DNA from: Myxococcales bacterium
Lineage (GTDB): Bacteria; Myxococcota; Myxococcia; Myxococcales; Myxococcaceae
DNA: 64,000 nt
Reading direction: 5' to 3'
Assembly (NCBI GenBank): GCA_030681895.1
Contig: JAUXRI010000022.1
Location: forward strand, 1-64,000
Positions 36,052-44,353 of the stretch are shown here, piece after piece (positions within the stretch are counted from its first letter, which is position 1; each line of letters opens with the position of its first letter). A program made the translations under genes and the position numbers. The notes beneath the pieces are model-generated. The model made no database searches. It saw only the letters and a list, made by a program, of their open reading frames with translations, and was not told the origin of the DNA.

Positions 36052-37265
36052 GGCCGCGTCTCGTTCTCGCGCGTCGTGCGGACCCACGCTGAAGGTTTCT
36101 GCCCTGCCTTGCCTCGGAGCCCAAGCGCGACCTTCCACGCGACGTACGCGGGCGCGAACGCGAGGTCCATCAGGCCGCGCAGCCCGGTGCGCGAGTGCAG
36201 CCACCCCGCCGTGACGTAGAGGAAGAGGGCCATGGCGCATGCAGTGAAGAGAGACAGCGGCGCCACGACGGCAGGCGACGGCCAGAGCAAGGCGAGCGCC
36301 CACGAAGCGATGAGGCCCGCGCCAGCGGCCAGCACGACCCGACTCAACGGCGGCACCAGCACGTCCATCGCGAGGTCGAGCAGCATGCCGTTGCGCGTCT
36401 TCAGCGCCTTCGACAGCAGCGGCCACCCGTGCTGCTTCACCAATTCGGCCCGCCCGTGCTCCCAGCGGCTGCGTTGCGACCGCGAGGCCGCTTCGCCCGA
36501 CACCATCTCACCCAGCACGTCGGCCTCGCCCACCCACCACACGCGGTGCCCGCGCTGACCGATTCGAATGCCGTACTCGACGTCCTCGACGATGGAGAAC
36601 GCGTCGTGCGGCACCTCACGCAGCAGCGCCGACGAGAAACACATGCCGTTGCCGCGCAGGCCACACGAGACGCCGAGGCGCTCCCGGGCCGTGGAGCGCA
36701 CCTGGTGGAACATGGCCAACGCGATGCGCATCAGCCGCGTGCGCCACGACGCGTTCGGGTTGGCGACGCCGTAGTGCGCCTGCATCGCGTTCGCGCCCTT
36801 CGCCAGCCGGGCCGCGTAGGCCGAGAGCAGGTTCTTCGAAGCCAGCGTGTCGGCGTCCACCACGCAGCAGGCGTCGGCGAAGCCCTGCGCGAGGCTCCAC
36901 TCGAAGGCGTGGAAGAGCGCAAAGCCCTTGCCGCGCCGCTCGGTGTCGGTTCGCTCGAGCACCGTCGCACCCGCCGCGCGCGCCTTCGCCGCCGTGTCGT
37001 CGGAGCAGTTGTCGGCCACCACCACCACCCGCCGCAGGTCGGCCGGGTAGTCGATGGCCAGCAGGCTCGTCACCGTCGCAGCGATGCCGAGGGACTCGTC
37101 ATGGGCCGGCACCACGATGTCGAAGCGCAGCGTCGCGGGCGATGGAGGCGGCGGGGCCGGCAGCGGGCGCGACAGCAGCGCGAGGGCGCCGAGGTAGCCG
37201 CACACCAGGAGCACTGGCAGGCCGAGGAGCGCCAGCACCACCGCGGCGGCGAGCGCCGGCGTCAT
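36048..37265 (-). CDS. Membrane family-2 glycosyltransferase
   Basis: A 405-residue processive-type GT2. An N-terminal membrane segment (about 5-30) is followed by FDIVVPAHDES, VVVVADNCSDDT, a CVVDADTL DxD motif, and a Q/R-x-x-R-W-type motif in QRSRWEHGR that is typical of synthase-like enzymes. Two or three C-terminal membrane segments follow. The start at 37265 overlaps the wzz stop (ATGA). The enzyme probably extends the lipid-linked repeat unit or makes a homopolymer; the sugar is not predictable. Confidence 0.88.
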   Translation of the reverse strand: MTPALAAAVVLALLGLPVLLVCGYLGALALLSRPLPAPPPPSPATLRFDIVVPAHDESLGIAATVTSLLAIDYPADLRRVVVVADNCSDDTAAKARAAGATVLERTDTERRGKGFALFHAFEWSLAQGFADACCVVDADTLASKNLLSAYAARLAKGANAMQAHYGVANPNASWRTRLMRIALAMFHQVRSTARERLGVSCGLRGNGMCFSSALLREVPHDAFSIVEDVEYGIRIGQRGHRVWWVGEADVLGEMVSGEAASRSQRSRWEHGRAELVKQHGWPLLSKALKTRNGMLLDLAMDVLVPPLSRVVLAAGAGLIASWALALLWPSPAVVAPLSLFTACAMALFLYVTAGWLHSRTGLRGLMDLAFAPAYVAWKVALGLRGKAGQKPSAWVRTTRENETRP

Positions 37266-38791
37266 TTCAGCGTCACCTGGCTCAACACCGGCAAGTCGAG
37301 GCGGCGGCTGACCTGCCACCCCTCGACGAAGGTGCCGCTGCGCAGGTCTCTCGTCGCGCCCGCCACCAACGCGAGGAAGACTGCCGCGACCAACGCGACG
37401 ACGAAGAGCACCACCACGTTCGGGGCCGCCGGCTTGCGCGGCACCGAGGCCGGGCGCACCACGCTGTAGCGGTACTTGAAGGCCGCGCGCGCCGTGTCCT
37501 GCTCGATGCGCGCGCCGTCGATGCGCATCATCAGCTCTTCGTACTTGGCCGCCGCGACGCGCAGGTTGTTGCGCGAGTGCTCGACGAGCGGGTCGTCGGC
37601 GAGCTCCGAGTTGGTGAGCGCCACCTGCGTCTGCTGCGAGCGACGCACCAACGGCCGGTTCGAAGGCCGTGAAGGCTCGACCAGCGCGTCGGCGTCTTTC
37701 CCTCCCTTGCGGTGGTACTCGGCGTTGAGGCTCTCGATGTCGCCCTTCACCTGCATCATCTGCGGCGAGTCGTGCTTCATCTGCGTGATGCGCTGCTCCG
37801 CGTCGATGACGACGGGGTGCTGGTCGGCGTACTGCACGCGGAACTCCTGCAGCTGCACGGTGAGCTCCGAGAGCCGCCGGCTGCGGAAGTCTTCGAGGTC
37901 GGCGAGCGCGCGCTTCTTCGAGTTGAGCAGGAACTTCAGCTGTGCGAGCTCCTGGTCGTTCGCAGCAGGGGCGGCGTTGGGCGGCAGCTCCGCCACGGGC
38001 GTCACGCTGGGCGGCAAGATGCCGGTGGCCGTCTCTCCGCCCGGCGCGGGCAGGGCAGCGCCAGAGCCCCCTTTGCGGCGGTCTTCACGCACGCGCTCCA
38101 GCTCGTGCAGCGAATCGTCGACGGCCTTCTGCACCTGGGAGGCGTGGCTCTCGAGAATCGCCAGCGCCTCGCTGATGGCCGTCATCTCGGTCACGTGCCG
38201 CGTCTCGAGGAAGTTCTGCTGCGCGGTCTCGACGAGCAGGTAGGCGGTCTGCGGGTCCTGCCAGTCGACGCTGATGGTGACGGTCTGCGCGTCGGTCTCG
38301 ACCTTCAGCCGCTTCTCGAGGGTGCCCACCATCGCGTCGATGCGGTCTTCTTCGGTGATGGGGCCCGTGATGAGCCGCATCAGCAGGTCCTTCACCCGCA
38401 CCACCGGCGGCCGCTGCGCTTCCCAGCTCTTGAGCAGGCTCGTCTGCTTGATGAGCGAGACCAGGTTGTCGTGGGCGAAGATGAGCTCACGCGCCGCGCG
38501 GGTCGGGTCATCGGACTGCAGGCTCGAGCGCGGGTTGCCGAGCGCGCGGATGATCTCGTTCTGGTTCGCCAGCAGCCTCGCCTCGGCGTGCCAGGTGCGC
38601 GGCACCAGCATCACCGCGACCGAGCCCAGGCCAAGAATGAACGTGAACACGGCGAGGGACAGCAGCCGGTGCCTGCGCACGCCGCGGAAGACGAAGCCGA
38701 TGACGTTGCGAATGAGCGTGTAGTCGAACAGGTCGAGCGACTCTTCACGGTTCATCGACGTCGGCGGCAGCGGCGCGGCGGGGTCGGTCAC
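37262..38791 (-). CDS. Wzz-type polysaccharide co-polymerase
   Basis: A 509-residue chain-length regulator. The GTG at 38791 overlaps the receiver gene's stop (GTGA). A cytoplasmic N-terminus is followed by a first membrane helix (near 42-64). A long periplasmic part has coiled-coil stretches (ILESHASQVQKAVDDSLHEL and LEDFRSRRLSELTVQLQEF). A Pro-rich RPASVPRKPAAPN motif precedes the second membrane helix. There is no kinase domain; the P-loop-less protein at 35608-36051 may stand in for it. The locus has a second Wzz region fused to Wzy. Confidence 0.88.
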   Translation of the reverse strand: MTDPAAPLPPTSMNREESLDLFDYTLIRNVIGFVFRGVRRHRLLSLAVFTFILGLGSVAVMLVPRTWHAEARLLANQNEIIRALGNPRSSLQSDDPTRAARELIFAHDNLVSLIKQTSLLKSWEAQRPPVVRVKDLLMRLITGPITEEDRIDAMVGTLEKRLKVETDAQTVTISVDWQDPQTAYLLVETAQQNFLETRHVTEMTAISEALAILESHASQVQKAVDDSLHELERVREDRRKGGSGAALPAPGGETATGILPPSVTPVAELPPNAAPAANDQELAQLKFLLNSKKRALADLEDFRSRRLSELTVQLQEFRVQYADQHPVVIDAEQRITQMKHDSPQMMQVKGDIESLNAEYHRKGGKDADALVEPSRPSNRPLVRRSQQTQVALTNSELADDPLVEHSRNNLRVAAAKYEELMMRIDGARIEQDTARAAFKYRYSVVRPASVPRKPAAPNVVVLFVVALVAAVFLALVAGATRDLRSGTFVEGWQVSRRLDLPVLSQVTLK

Positions 38792-39174
38792 GGGGCGTCC
38801 TGGCTCAGGGTCTCTTGCACGGCGGCGACGAACTGCGCCTGGGTGAAGGGCTTGGCGAGGTAACACTTCACGCCCAGCTCTTCGGCGTAGGCGCGGTCTT
38901 CCGGCATGGTGCGGGCGCTCACCATCAGAATGAGCAGCCCCTTGAGCGCCTCGGTCTTCCGAACGTGCTCGCACACGTCGTAGCCAGACGACTCGGGGAG
39001 CATCAGGTCGACGCACAACAGCAACGGCCGGCTCTCGTCGAGGCGCTTGATGGCGGAGCGGCCGTCGCTCGCGAACGAGACGGTGAAGCCCAGGCGCGTC
39101 AAGTACGCGCCGAGCACCTTGCGGATATCGGGGTCATCATCGACGACCAGGGCAGTTTTTTCGGTCTGACTCAC
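38788..39174 (-). CDS. Stand-alone response-regulator receiver protein
   Basis: A 128-residue single receiver domain: VVDDDPD (10-16), acceptor Asp in CVDLMLPE (near 56), a MVSAR Ser/Thr position and AKPF Lys. No output domain. It is embedded in the exopolysaccharide operon, between the barrel gene (33 bases upstream) and wzz (GTGA overlap), so phosphorylation probably adjusts assembly or export through protein contacts. Its kinase is not adjacent. Confidence 0.92.
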   Translation of the reverse strand: MSQTEKTALVVDDDPDIRKVLGAYLTRLGFTVSFASDGRSAIKRLDESRPLLLCVDLMLPESSGYDVCEHVRKTEALKGLLILMVSARTMPEDRAYAEELGVKCYLAKPFTQAQFVAAVQETLSQDAP

Positions 39175-39207
39175 GACGGGGGATTCCTGTGGCGGGTGTA
39201 GCAGAAC

Positions 39208-40413
39208 TCACCAGGACGTGGTGTCGCGGTCGCGAACCACGGCGGCGAGGGTGAAAGCCCAGAGCATCTGCCCGGGCGACATGGTGCGGGGTTGTTCCGT
39301 CCACACGGCGCGGCCGGTGCCGACGAGGGCGAACCAGTTGGTGCGGTCCCACCGCAGCGACGCTTCGGCGAAGGTCGCGCTGTCGCCGGCCTGTGGCGCG
39401 CGGCCGAGGTCGATGGCGTAGCCGGTGCCGAGTGATGCCCCTGCGGTGAGCTCACGGGTGAGGCGCGAGTTGGCCGAGGCGCGGCCTTCGAGGCGCTCGT
39501 AGACGAAGCCGGTGAAGCGGTCGGCGAACGGCGAGAGCTGCACGCCAAGCTGCAGCTGCACCGGAATGCCTTTGAGGTCGAGGGTTGACGCCAGGCCCGC
39601 CTGCGCGACCGGTAGCGCCTCGAAGAAGAGGCCGGGCGGCGGGCCTCCTTCGAGCTGGACGACGCGCTCGCGGGTGAGCGCCACGCCCGCGCTGAGCGTG
39701 AGCGTCGTCGGGCGCGCCAGGGCCCACTGCAACCCTTCGGTGAAGAAGCCGATGCTCTGCTCTCCGCCGGTGTTGAAGACGGCGTGGCTGGCCTGCACGG
39801 TGGTGATGAGATGCAGGCGCCGGTCGACGGTGAGGTTCAACGTGGCCGTCCCGGCAGGCCCGGACTGGAGCGGCAGGGCACGGCCACCCGTCGGGTCGCC
39901 TGACAACAGCCAGGCGGCCGAGAGCGTCGCCGTGACGCGGTCGTTCGGGCGCACGTCGAGCACGGCGTACGAGGCCGAGCGCACGTAGGGCACGGCGCCG
40001 AGGGTCTGCACCTCGAAGACGCCAGTGGGCATGGCTCCGGCGGGCAGGCGAAGCGAGCCGATGTCGGCCACGCCGTACGAGGCGTCTTCCGACAGCAGCA
40101 ACGACGCACGCGTGAAGCGGTGCTGCAAGGTGACGATGGCGTTGTGGAGCGGCAAGACGCGCGCGGCGACCTGGGGCTCCCTGATGATGAGCTGCGGGGC
40201 GTAGCGCAGCGTCAGGAGCGTGCGCGTCCACTGAATCGCGCCGGCAGCCACCGGGTCGAGCTGCAGGTCGGTCGTCGCGCCGATGGCCACGTCACCCGGC
40301 AGCGGCGCGCGGGTCGCGACCGTCGCGGTGGCAGACACCTCGTACCCCACGACGGCGGCCGCAGCGTCGAGCGCCAACAGCGCAAAGCCGACGGTGGCGG
40401 CGCGAACGTTCAT
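39208..40413 (-). CDS. Outer-membrane beta-barrel of the exopolysaccharide export pathway
   Basis: A 401-residue exported protein (MNVRAATVGFALLALDAAAA signal). The mature part consists of alternating amphipathic strands with Gly/Thr/Arg/Asp turns and ends in an aromatic residue (DRDTTSW), as many outer-membrane barrels do. It is coupled by ATGA overlap to a short OPX protein upstream. In Myxococcus, short OPX proteins need a partner barrel (such as EpsX/Wzp) to cross the outer membrane, and this gene fits that role. The family call is by structure and context rather than motif. Confidence 0.75.
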   Translation of the reverse strand: MNVRAATVGFALLALDAAAAVVGYEVSATATVATRAPLPGDVAIGATTDLQLDPVAAGAIQWTRTLLTLRYAPQLIIREPQVAARVLPLHNAIVTLQHRFTRASLLLSEDASYGVADIGSLRLPAGAMPTGVFEVQTLGAVPYVRSASYAVLDVRPNDRVTATLSAAWLLSGDPTGGRALPLQSGPAGTATLNLTVDRRLHLITTVQASHAVFNTGGEQSIGFFTEGLQWALARPTTLTLSAGVALTRERVVQLEGGPPPGLFFEALPVAQAGLASTLDLKGIPVQLQLGVQLSPFADRFTGFVYERLEGRASANSRLTRELTAGASLGTGYAIDLGRAPQAGDSATFAEASLRWDRTNWFALVGTGRAVWTEQPRTMSPGQMLWAFTLAAVVRDRDTTSW

Positions 40414-41021
40414 TCCGCGACGACGACGTCCAGCGGCTGGAGCAGGAACTTCACCGACGCCTGGTCTCCCGAGGTGAGGTTTTCCCACGTGAAACGAATG
40501 CGCACCGGCTTCGTGGTCGGCCCCGGCTTGCGCACCACGAACAGCCCATCTTTGTGCGCGAAGTCCGTCAGGCCGCCCGAGGCCGCGATGGCGTGCAGCA
40601 CGCCCGCGCCAGGGTCGAGCGTCACCACGCCGGGGCGCACCACCTCGCCCACCACCGACACCGACAGCGGGCGCATCTCTTCGAGCGAGACGGTGACGAC
40701 GGGCGTGTTGATGAACTCCTTGAGGCGCACCTGCAGCTCGACGGCGACCTGCGTCGGCATCTTGCCGGCCACCACCCAGTCGTTCACCAGCGGCAGCGAC
40801 ACCTTGCCGTCGCCGCGCACCCGCACCCGCGCCGACATCGCCTCTTGCTGGAAGACGCGGACCTGCAGGGTGTCGCCGGGTGAGATGATGTACTCCCCGG
40901 GCACGCTCGCGCCGTAGGCGTCGACCGGAATGAAGATGCCTTTGGGGGCCCAGCAGGCCGCGAGGGCAGGAAGCAACATGAACAGCAATCGTCGGGAGAG
41001 CGTCATGGCGGCTTCGTTCAT
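40410..41021 (-). CDS. Short OPX (Wza-family) polysaccharide export lipoprotein
   Basis: A 203-residue export protein. The start at 41021 overlaps the wzx stop (ATGA). A lipobox LAAC lies near residue 22. Poly_export domain: YIISPGDTLQVRVFQQ (near 44-59), VRVRGDGKVSLPLV. A SLBB-type domain follows: LSVSVVGEVVRPGVVTLDPG and LHAIAASGGLTDFA. It lacks the C-terminal amphipathic helix that forms the outer-membrane pore in E. coli Wza, so it needs the neighbouring barrel protein. Confidence 0.92.
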   Translation of the reverse strand: MNEAAMTLSRRLLFMLLPALAACWAPKGIFIPVDAYGASVPGEYIISPGDTLQVRVFQQEAMSARVRVRGDGKVSLPLVNDWVVAGKMPTQVAVELQVRLKEFINTPVVTVSLEEMRPLSVSVVGEVVRPGVVTLDPGAGVLHAIAASGGLTDFAHKDGLFVVRKPGPTTKPVRIRFTWENLTSGDQASVKFLLQPLDVVVAE

Positions 41022-42559
41022 GGCACGACTGGGGAGACGTTCAACGGGGCATCAGGTTCGGTCTGCGTGGCGCGAGCAGTGCGGACGAAGGCGAGCAGCT
41101 CACGGATCTTCACGGCTCCCGTGCCCACCACCAGCAAGACGTAGACCGCGGCGTCGACCGACAGGCGCAGGGCCGGGTGAACGCGCTCCAGCAGCCAGTA
41201 GTCGAGGGCCGAGACGACCGCGCACACCACCAGCGTTCGCCCGATGACGCTCAGCGAGCGGCGGTCGAACGCACGGCGCCCCACGAGGGCCGTCATGGCA
41301 ATCGTCACCACCACCTCGGTGCCCAGCTGCGAGATGGCCGCGCCGATGCCAGCCCCGCCCACACCGAACCACCGCATCGACGGCCCGATGAAGAGCCAGT
41401 TGAAGAGCGGGTTCGCGATGAGCCCGCCGATGGAAATGAAGGCCTGCGCCCAGGCCCGCCCAGTCAGAATGAGCGCGTTGGCCGACAGAATCGCGACGTA
41501 GGTCAGCACGAAGATGCTCGAGAGCACCTTGAGCGAGGTCGCGGCAGGCGCGTACGCGGCGCCGTACAGCAGCACCACCCACTCCTTCGCGCCGAGCGCC
41601 ATGAAGAGCGACGTGGGGAACGCGATGGCCAGCACCAGCTCGAGCGAGCGGCGCATCACCAGCGAGTACTCCTCGTCGGAGCGGGCCCGCGCGCGCGCGA
41701 ATAGCGGCATCAGCACCCAGCCGATCATCGGCGTCACCATCAGCGCGAGGCCGGCGATGAGGCTCGCGGCGCCGTACCAGCCCACCTCTTCTTCGCCGGC
41801 GACCAGCGCGAGGATGCTGACGTCGAGCTTGTTGTAGATGGTGTGCGCGGCGAGGTTGACGAACATCGGCAGCGAGCCCACCAGCGCCAGGCGCGTGTTC
41901 TTCACGTCGATGACCCAGCGCAGCGCGAGGTGTTTGCGCGCGAGCCGGGCGCTCACCACCAGCTTCAACCCTTCGCTCGCGACCCACGGGAGCCCCAGCA
42001 TCCACAGCGGCTGGTGCAGCACCACCACCAGCACCGTGCCGACGCCCCAGACGACCTTCGCGGCGATGTTCAGCACCGACAGCTCGTTCACGGTGCCGCG
42101 CGCGTGGAGCAGCGAGGCGAGGCTCTGGCTGATGGTGGCGAGGAGCGCCGAGACGGCGAACAGATGCACCAGCGCCCACGTCTCGGGCGGCCGATGCGCC
42201 AGGACGAGGAAGGCCTGCGTCGCGCCGAAGAGCACCAGGCCCGTCAGCAGTCGCAGCGCCGTCACGCCGCCGAAGAACTCCGAGGCGTGCGAGTACCGGA
42301 CCGACACTTCCTTGCGGATGTACGTGTCGATGCCGAACGAGGTGAGGATGAAGAGGGTCGAGACGAACGCGTCGGCGAAGTTCATCGCGCCGAAGCCTTG
42401 CGGCCCGAGGTAGCGCGGCAACATCAGCCGCACACCCAGCGCGATGCCCCACGTCACCATCAGCGAGCCGAACAGCTTCACCGCGTTGAGGGCGGCGAGG
42501 CGCGTGTCCCCCTGCGCCGAGCGCTGCTCGTTCACAGGAGGTGGTGCAGCGTCACTCAC
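41018..42559 (-). CDS. Wzx-type polysaccharide flippase
   Basis: A 513-residue MOP-superfamily transporter with about 12-14 hydrophobic segments, starting at GTG. The N-terminus has the family's RYLGPQGFGAMNFADAF pattern near 48-65. It flips undecaprenyl-linked repeat units across the inner membrane. It lies 9 bases downstream of the sugar transferase stop and overlaps the OPX gene, so this is the core of a Wzx/Wzy-dependent pathway whose polymerase is in the neighbouring operon. Confidence 0.9.
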   Translation of the reverse strand: MSDAAPPPVNEQRSAQGDTRLAALNAVKLFGSLMVTWGIALGVRLMLPRYLGPQGFGAMNFADAFVSTLFILTSFGIDTYIRKEVSVRYSHASEFFGGVTALRLLTGLVLFGATQAFLVLAHRPPETWALVHLFAVSALLATISQSLASLLHARGTVNELSVLNIAAKVVWGVGTVLVVVLHQPLWMLGLPWVASEGLKLVVSARLARKHLALRWVIDVKNTRLALVGSLPMFVNLAAHTIYNKLDVSILALVAGEEEVGWYGAASLIAGLALMVTPMIGWVLMPLFARARARSDEEYSLVMRRSLELVLAIAFPTSLFMALGAKEWVVLLYGAAYAPAATSLKVLSSIFVLTYVAILSANALILTGRAWAQAFISIGGLIANPLFNWLFIGPSMRWFGVGGAGIGAAISQLGTEVVVTIAMTALVGRRAFDRRSLSVIGRTLVVCAVVSALDYWLLERVHPALRLSVDAAVYVLLVVGTGAVKIRELLAFVRTARATQTEPDAPLNVSPVVP

Positions 42560-42568
42560 TTCGACGCG

Positions 42569-43954
42569 TCAGCTCGCGCCGCGGCCAGTGAAGACGACCG
42601 GGAAGGTCTTGAGGATGAGGCCGATGTCTTTCGAGAAGCTCCAGGTGTCGATGTACTGGAGGTCCATGTACATCCACTGCTCGAAGGAGATCTCGTTGCG
42701 GCCGCTGACCTGCCAGATGCACGTCAGGCCGGGGCGCACCGAGAGGCGGCGGCGCTGCCAGGTCTGATACTTGGCCACTTCTTGCGGCACGGGCGGGCGC
42801 GGGCCGACGACGCTCATGTCGCCACGGAGCACGTTGACCAGCTGGGGCAGCTCGTCGATGGAGAACTTCCGCAGGAACTTACCGATTGAGGTGATGCGGG
42901 GGTCGCTCTTGATCTTGAAGACCGGGCCGTCCATCTCGTTCTTCGCCGACAGGCCGGCCTTCAGCGCCTCGGCGTTGTCCACCATCGTGCGGAACTTCAG
43001 CATGCGGAACGGGCGGCCGTGCAGGCCCACGCGCGTCTGGCGGAAGAGCAACGGGCCACGCGAGGTGAGCTTGATGAGAATGGCCACCACGATGAGCAGC
43101 GGCGAGAGCAGCCAGAGCGCGACGCCAGACGAGAGAATGTCGAAGCCCCGCTTGAACGCCATCGCGACCGGCCGCGAGGCGACCGTCTGGTAGTGCAGGT
43201 ACCCGTCCTTGATGCCGTGGGTGCCCATGGGGCTCGCGCGGTCGAGGCGGAACATCGAGGCCGGCAGCGCGAACGGAATGCCGAAGGACTCGCAGACCTT
43301 GATGGCCTTCTGCATCTCAGCGGCGTTCGAGAGGCCCGTGTTCGCGAAGTACACCTCGGCGACCGGCAGGGTGCGCAGCACGCCGTCGAGCTCGTCCGTC
43401 GAGCCCAGCACGCGGCCCTTCAGTGACGTGGGGCTGGCCTCGGCAGGGAAACGAACGAAGCCCGCGACGCGCATGCGGCCCTTGGTCTGCACTTCGTCGG
43501 CGGTCGCCCGGCCCAGCGCGCCCACGCCGACGATCAACACGTCGTCGATGGGGCCCGACTGCGTCGAGAAGGTGCGGAACACCGAGAAGCGCATGCCGAC
43601 CGCGAGCGGCCAGAGGATGAGGAGGAAGACGCCGACGTTCGGCAGGCCCTGAACTCCGAAGACCAGGCTCGTCAGCGCCAGCACGGTCGTGACCGCGAGC
43701 ACCAGCACCGACGTCATCGCGGCGTCGTCGAAGGCCGCGCGCTCCGACGCCCACGGATCATAGTGACGCAGCGCCATCGCAATGATGAGCCAGGTCAGCA
43801 GCGCCGGGAGCACCAGGCTCAGCGTCATCGGCTGGAGCGTGTGGGAATTGACCCAGGAGGCACCGACGAGTGCGATCAGGACGAGGAGCAGGTCGAGCAG
43901 GAAGCTCACCCGCGCCACGGCGCCTGCTGCGATTCGCCCGAAAAGTGAGTGCAT
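42569..43954 (-). CDS. Initiating undecaprenyl-phosphate sugar-1-phosphate transferase
   Basis: A 461-residue WbaP/WcaJ-type enzyme. The ATG at 43954 has CGGAG nearby. Four or five N-terminal membrane helices (about 10-145) precede a Rossmann-like domain with DDVLIVGVGALGRATADEV. The catalytic domain starts at FKRGFDILSSGVALWLLSPLL and includes FRMLKFRTM and DELPQLVNVLRGDMSVVGPRP, the signature for this family. It transfers hexose-1-phosphate to undecaprenyl phosphate to begin repeat-unit synthesis. First gene of the long minus-strand operon. Confidence 0.94.
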   Translation of the reverse strand: MHSLFGRIAAGAVARVSFLLDLLLVLIALVGASWVNSHTLQPMTLSLVLPALLTWLIIAMALRHYDPWASERAAFDDAAMTSVLVLAVTTVLALTSLVFGVQGLPNVGVFLLILWPLAVGMRFSVFRTFSTQSGPIDDVLIVGVGALGRATADEVQTKGRMRVAGFVRFPAEASPTSLKGRVLGSTDELDGVLRTLPVAEVYFANTGLSNAAEMQKAIKVCESFGIPFALPASMFRLDRASPMGTHGIKDGYLHYQTVASRPVAMAFKRGFDILSSGVALWLLSPLLIVVAILIKLTSRGPLLFRQTRVGLHGRPFRMLKFRTMVDNAEALKAGLSAKNEMDGPVFKIKSDPRITSIGKFLRKFSIDELPQLVNVLRGDMSVVGPRPPVPQEVAKYQTWQRRRLSVRPGLTCIWQVSGRNEISFEQWMYMDLQYIDTWSFSKDIGLILKTFPVVFTGRGAS

Positions 43955-44061
43955 GTGGGATTCTCCGGAATGACTTGACGGAAGTTGCTTTAAATCAAGG
44001 TGGCGTGTCGCATAACGCACCGCATCAGGCAAGTGCCGGTGCTTCCTTCTCATGATTCCAT

Positions 44062-44078
44062 GTACATCGGGCGTGCCA
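44062..44078 (-). promoter_or_regulatory. Sigma-54-like element upstream of the exopolysaccharide operon
   Basis: On the minus strand the sequence reads TGGCACG-CCCG-ATGTA. The -24 box is perfect, and the spacing is right, but the -12 box has GT instead of GC (consensus TTGCA). Start would be near 44050, about 95 bases before the ATG at 43954. Tentative, because the -12 GC is normally invariant. Confidence 0.3.
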
Positions 44079-44169
44079 TTTGTGTGTCGGTGTGGGTCGC
44101 ATCGCCGTTCCACTTGTATTATTCCACTCAGGCCAAAACAACATGACGGACGTCAAGGTCATGATTTCA

Positions 44170-44187
44170 GGATTCTTTTGTGAATCC
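44170..44187. repeat. Inverted repeat ggattc/gaatcc
   Basis: Six-base arms with a six-base T-rich loop in the A+T-rich gap. There is no T run on either side, so it is unlikely to be a terminator. It could be a regulator site or chance. Confidence 0.3.
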
Positions 44188-44353
44188 GGGAGCCTCCAGC
44201 CACGCTGGGAGATTTCCGCCAACAGTCAAACTCAGCGTTCGGCTCAGCCGAGGTATGTACCTGTGCGACATCTGTGCCAGCACATCTTCCCCGAGCTGCG
44301 CCGGGAATGCGTTGGATCGCGTGACCGCAGCAGCCAATGCGTGACGGACGTGG

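Larger units (their letters stand above)
43955..44353. other. A+T-richer 399-base intergenic region before the sugar transferase
   Basis: No protein-coding frame is convincing. The stretch is distinctly less G+C-rich than its neighbours and likely carries the promoter of the nine-gene operon on its left. It holds a 6-base inverted repeat with a 6-base loop (ggattc-ttttgt-gaatcc, 44170-44187) and a sigma-54-like element. Confidence 0.5.
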
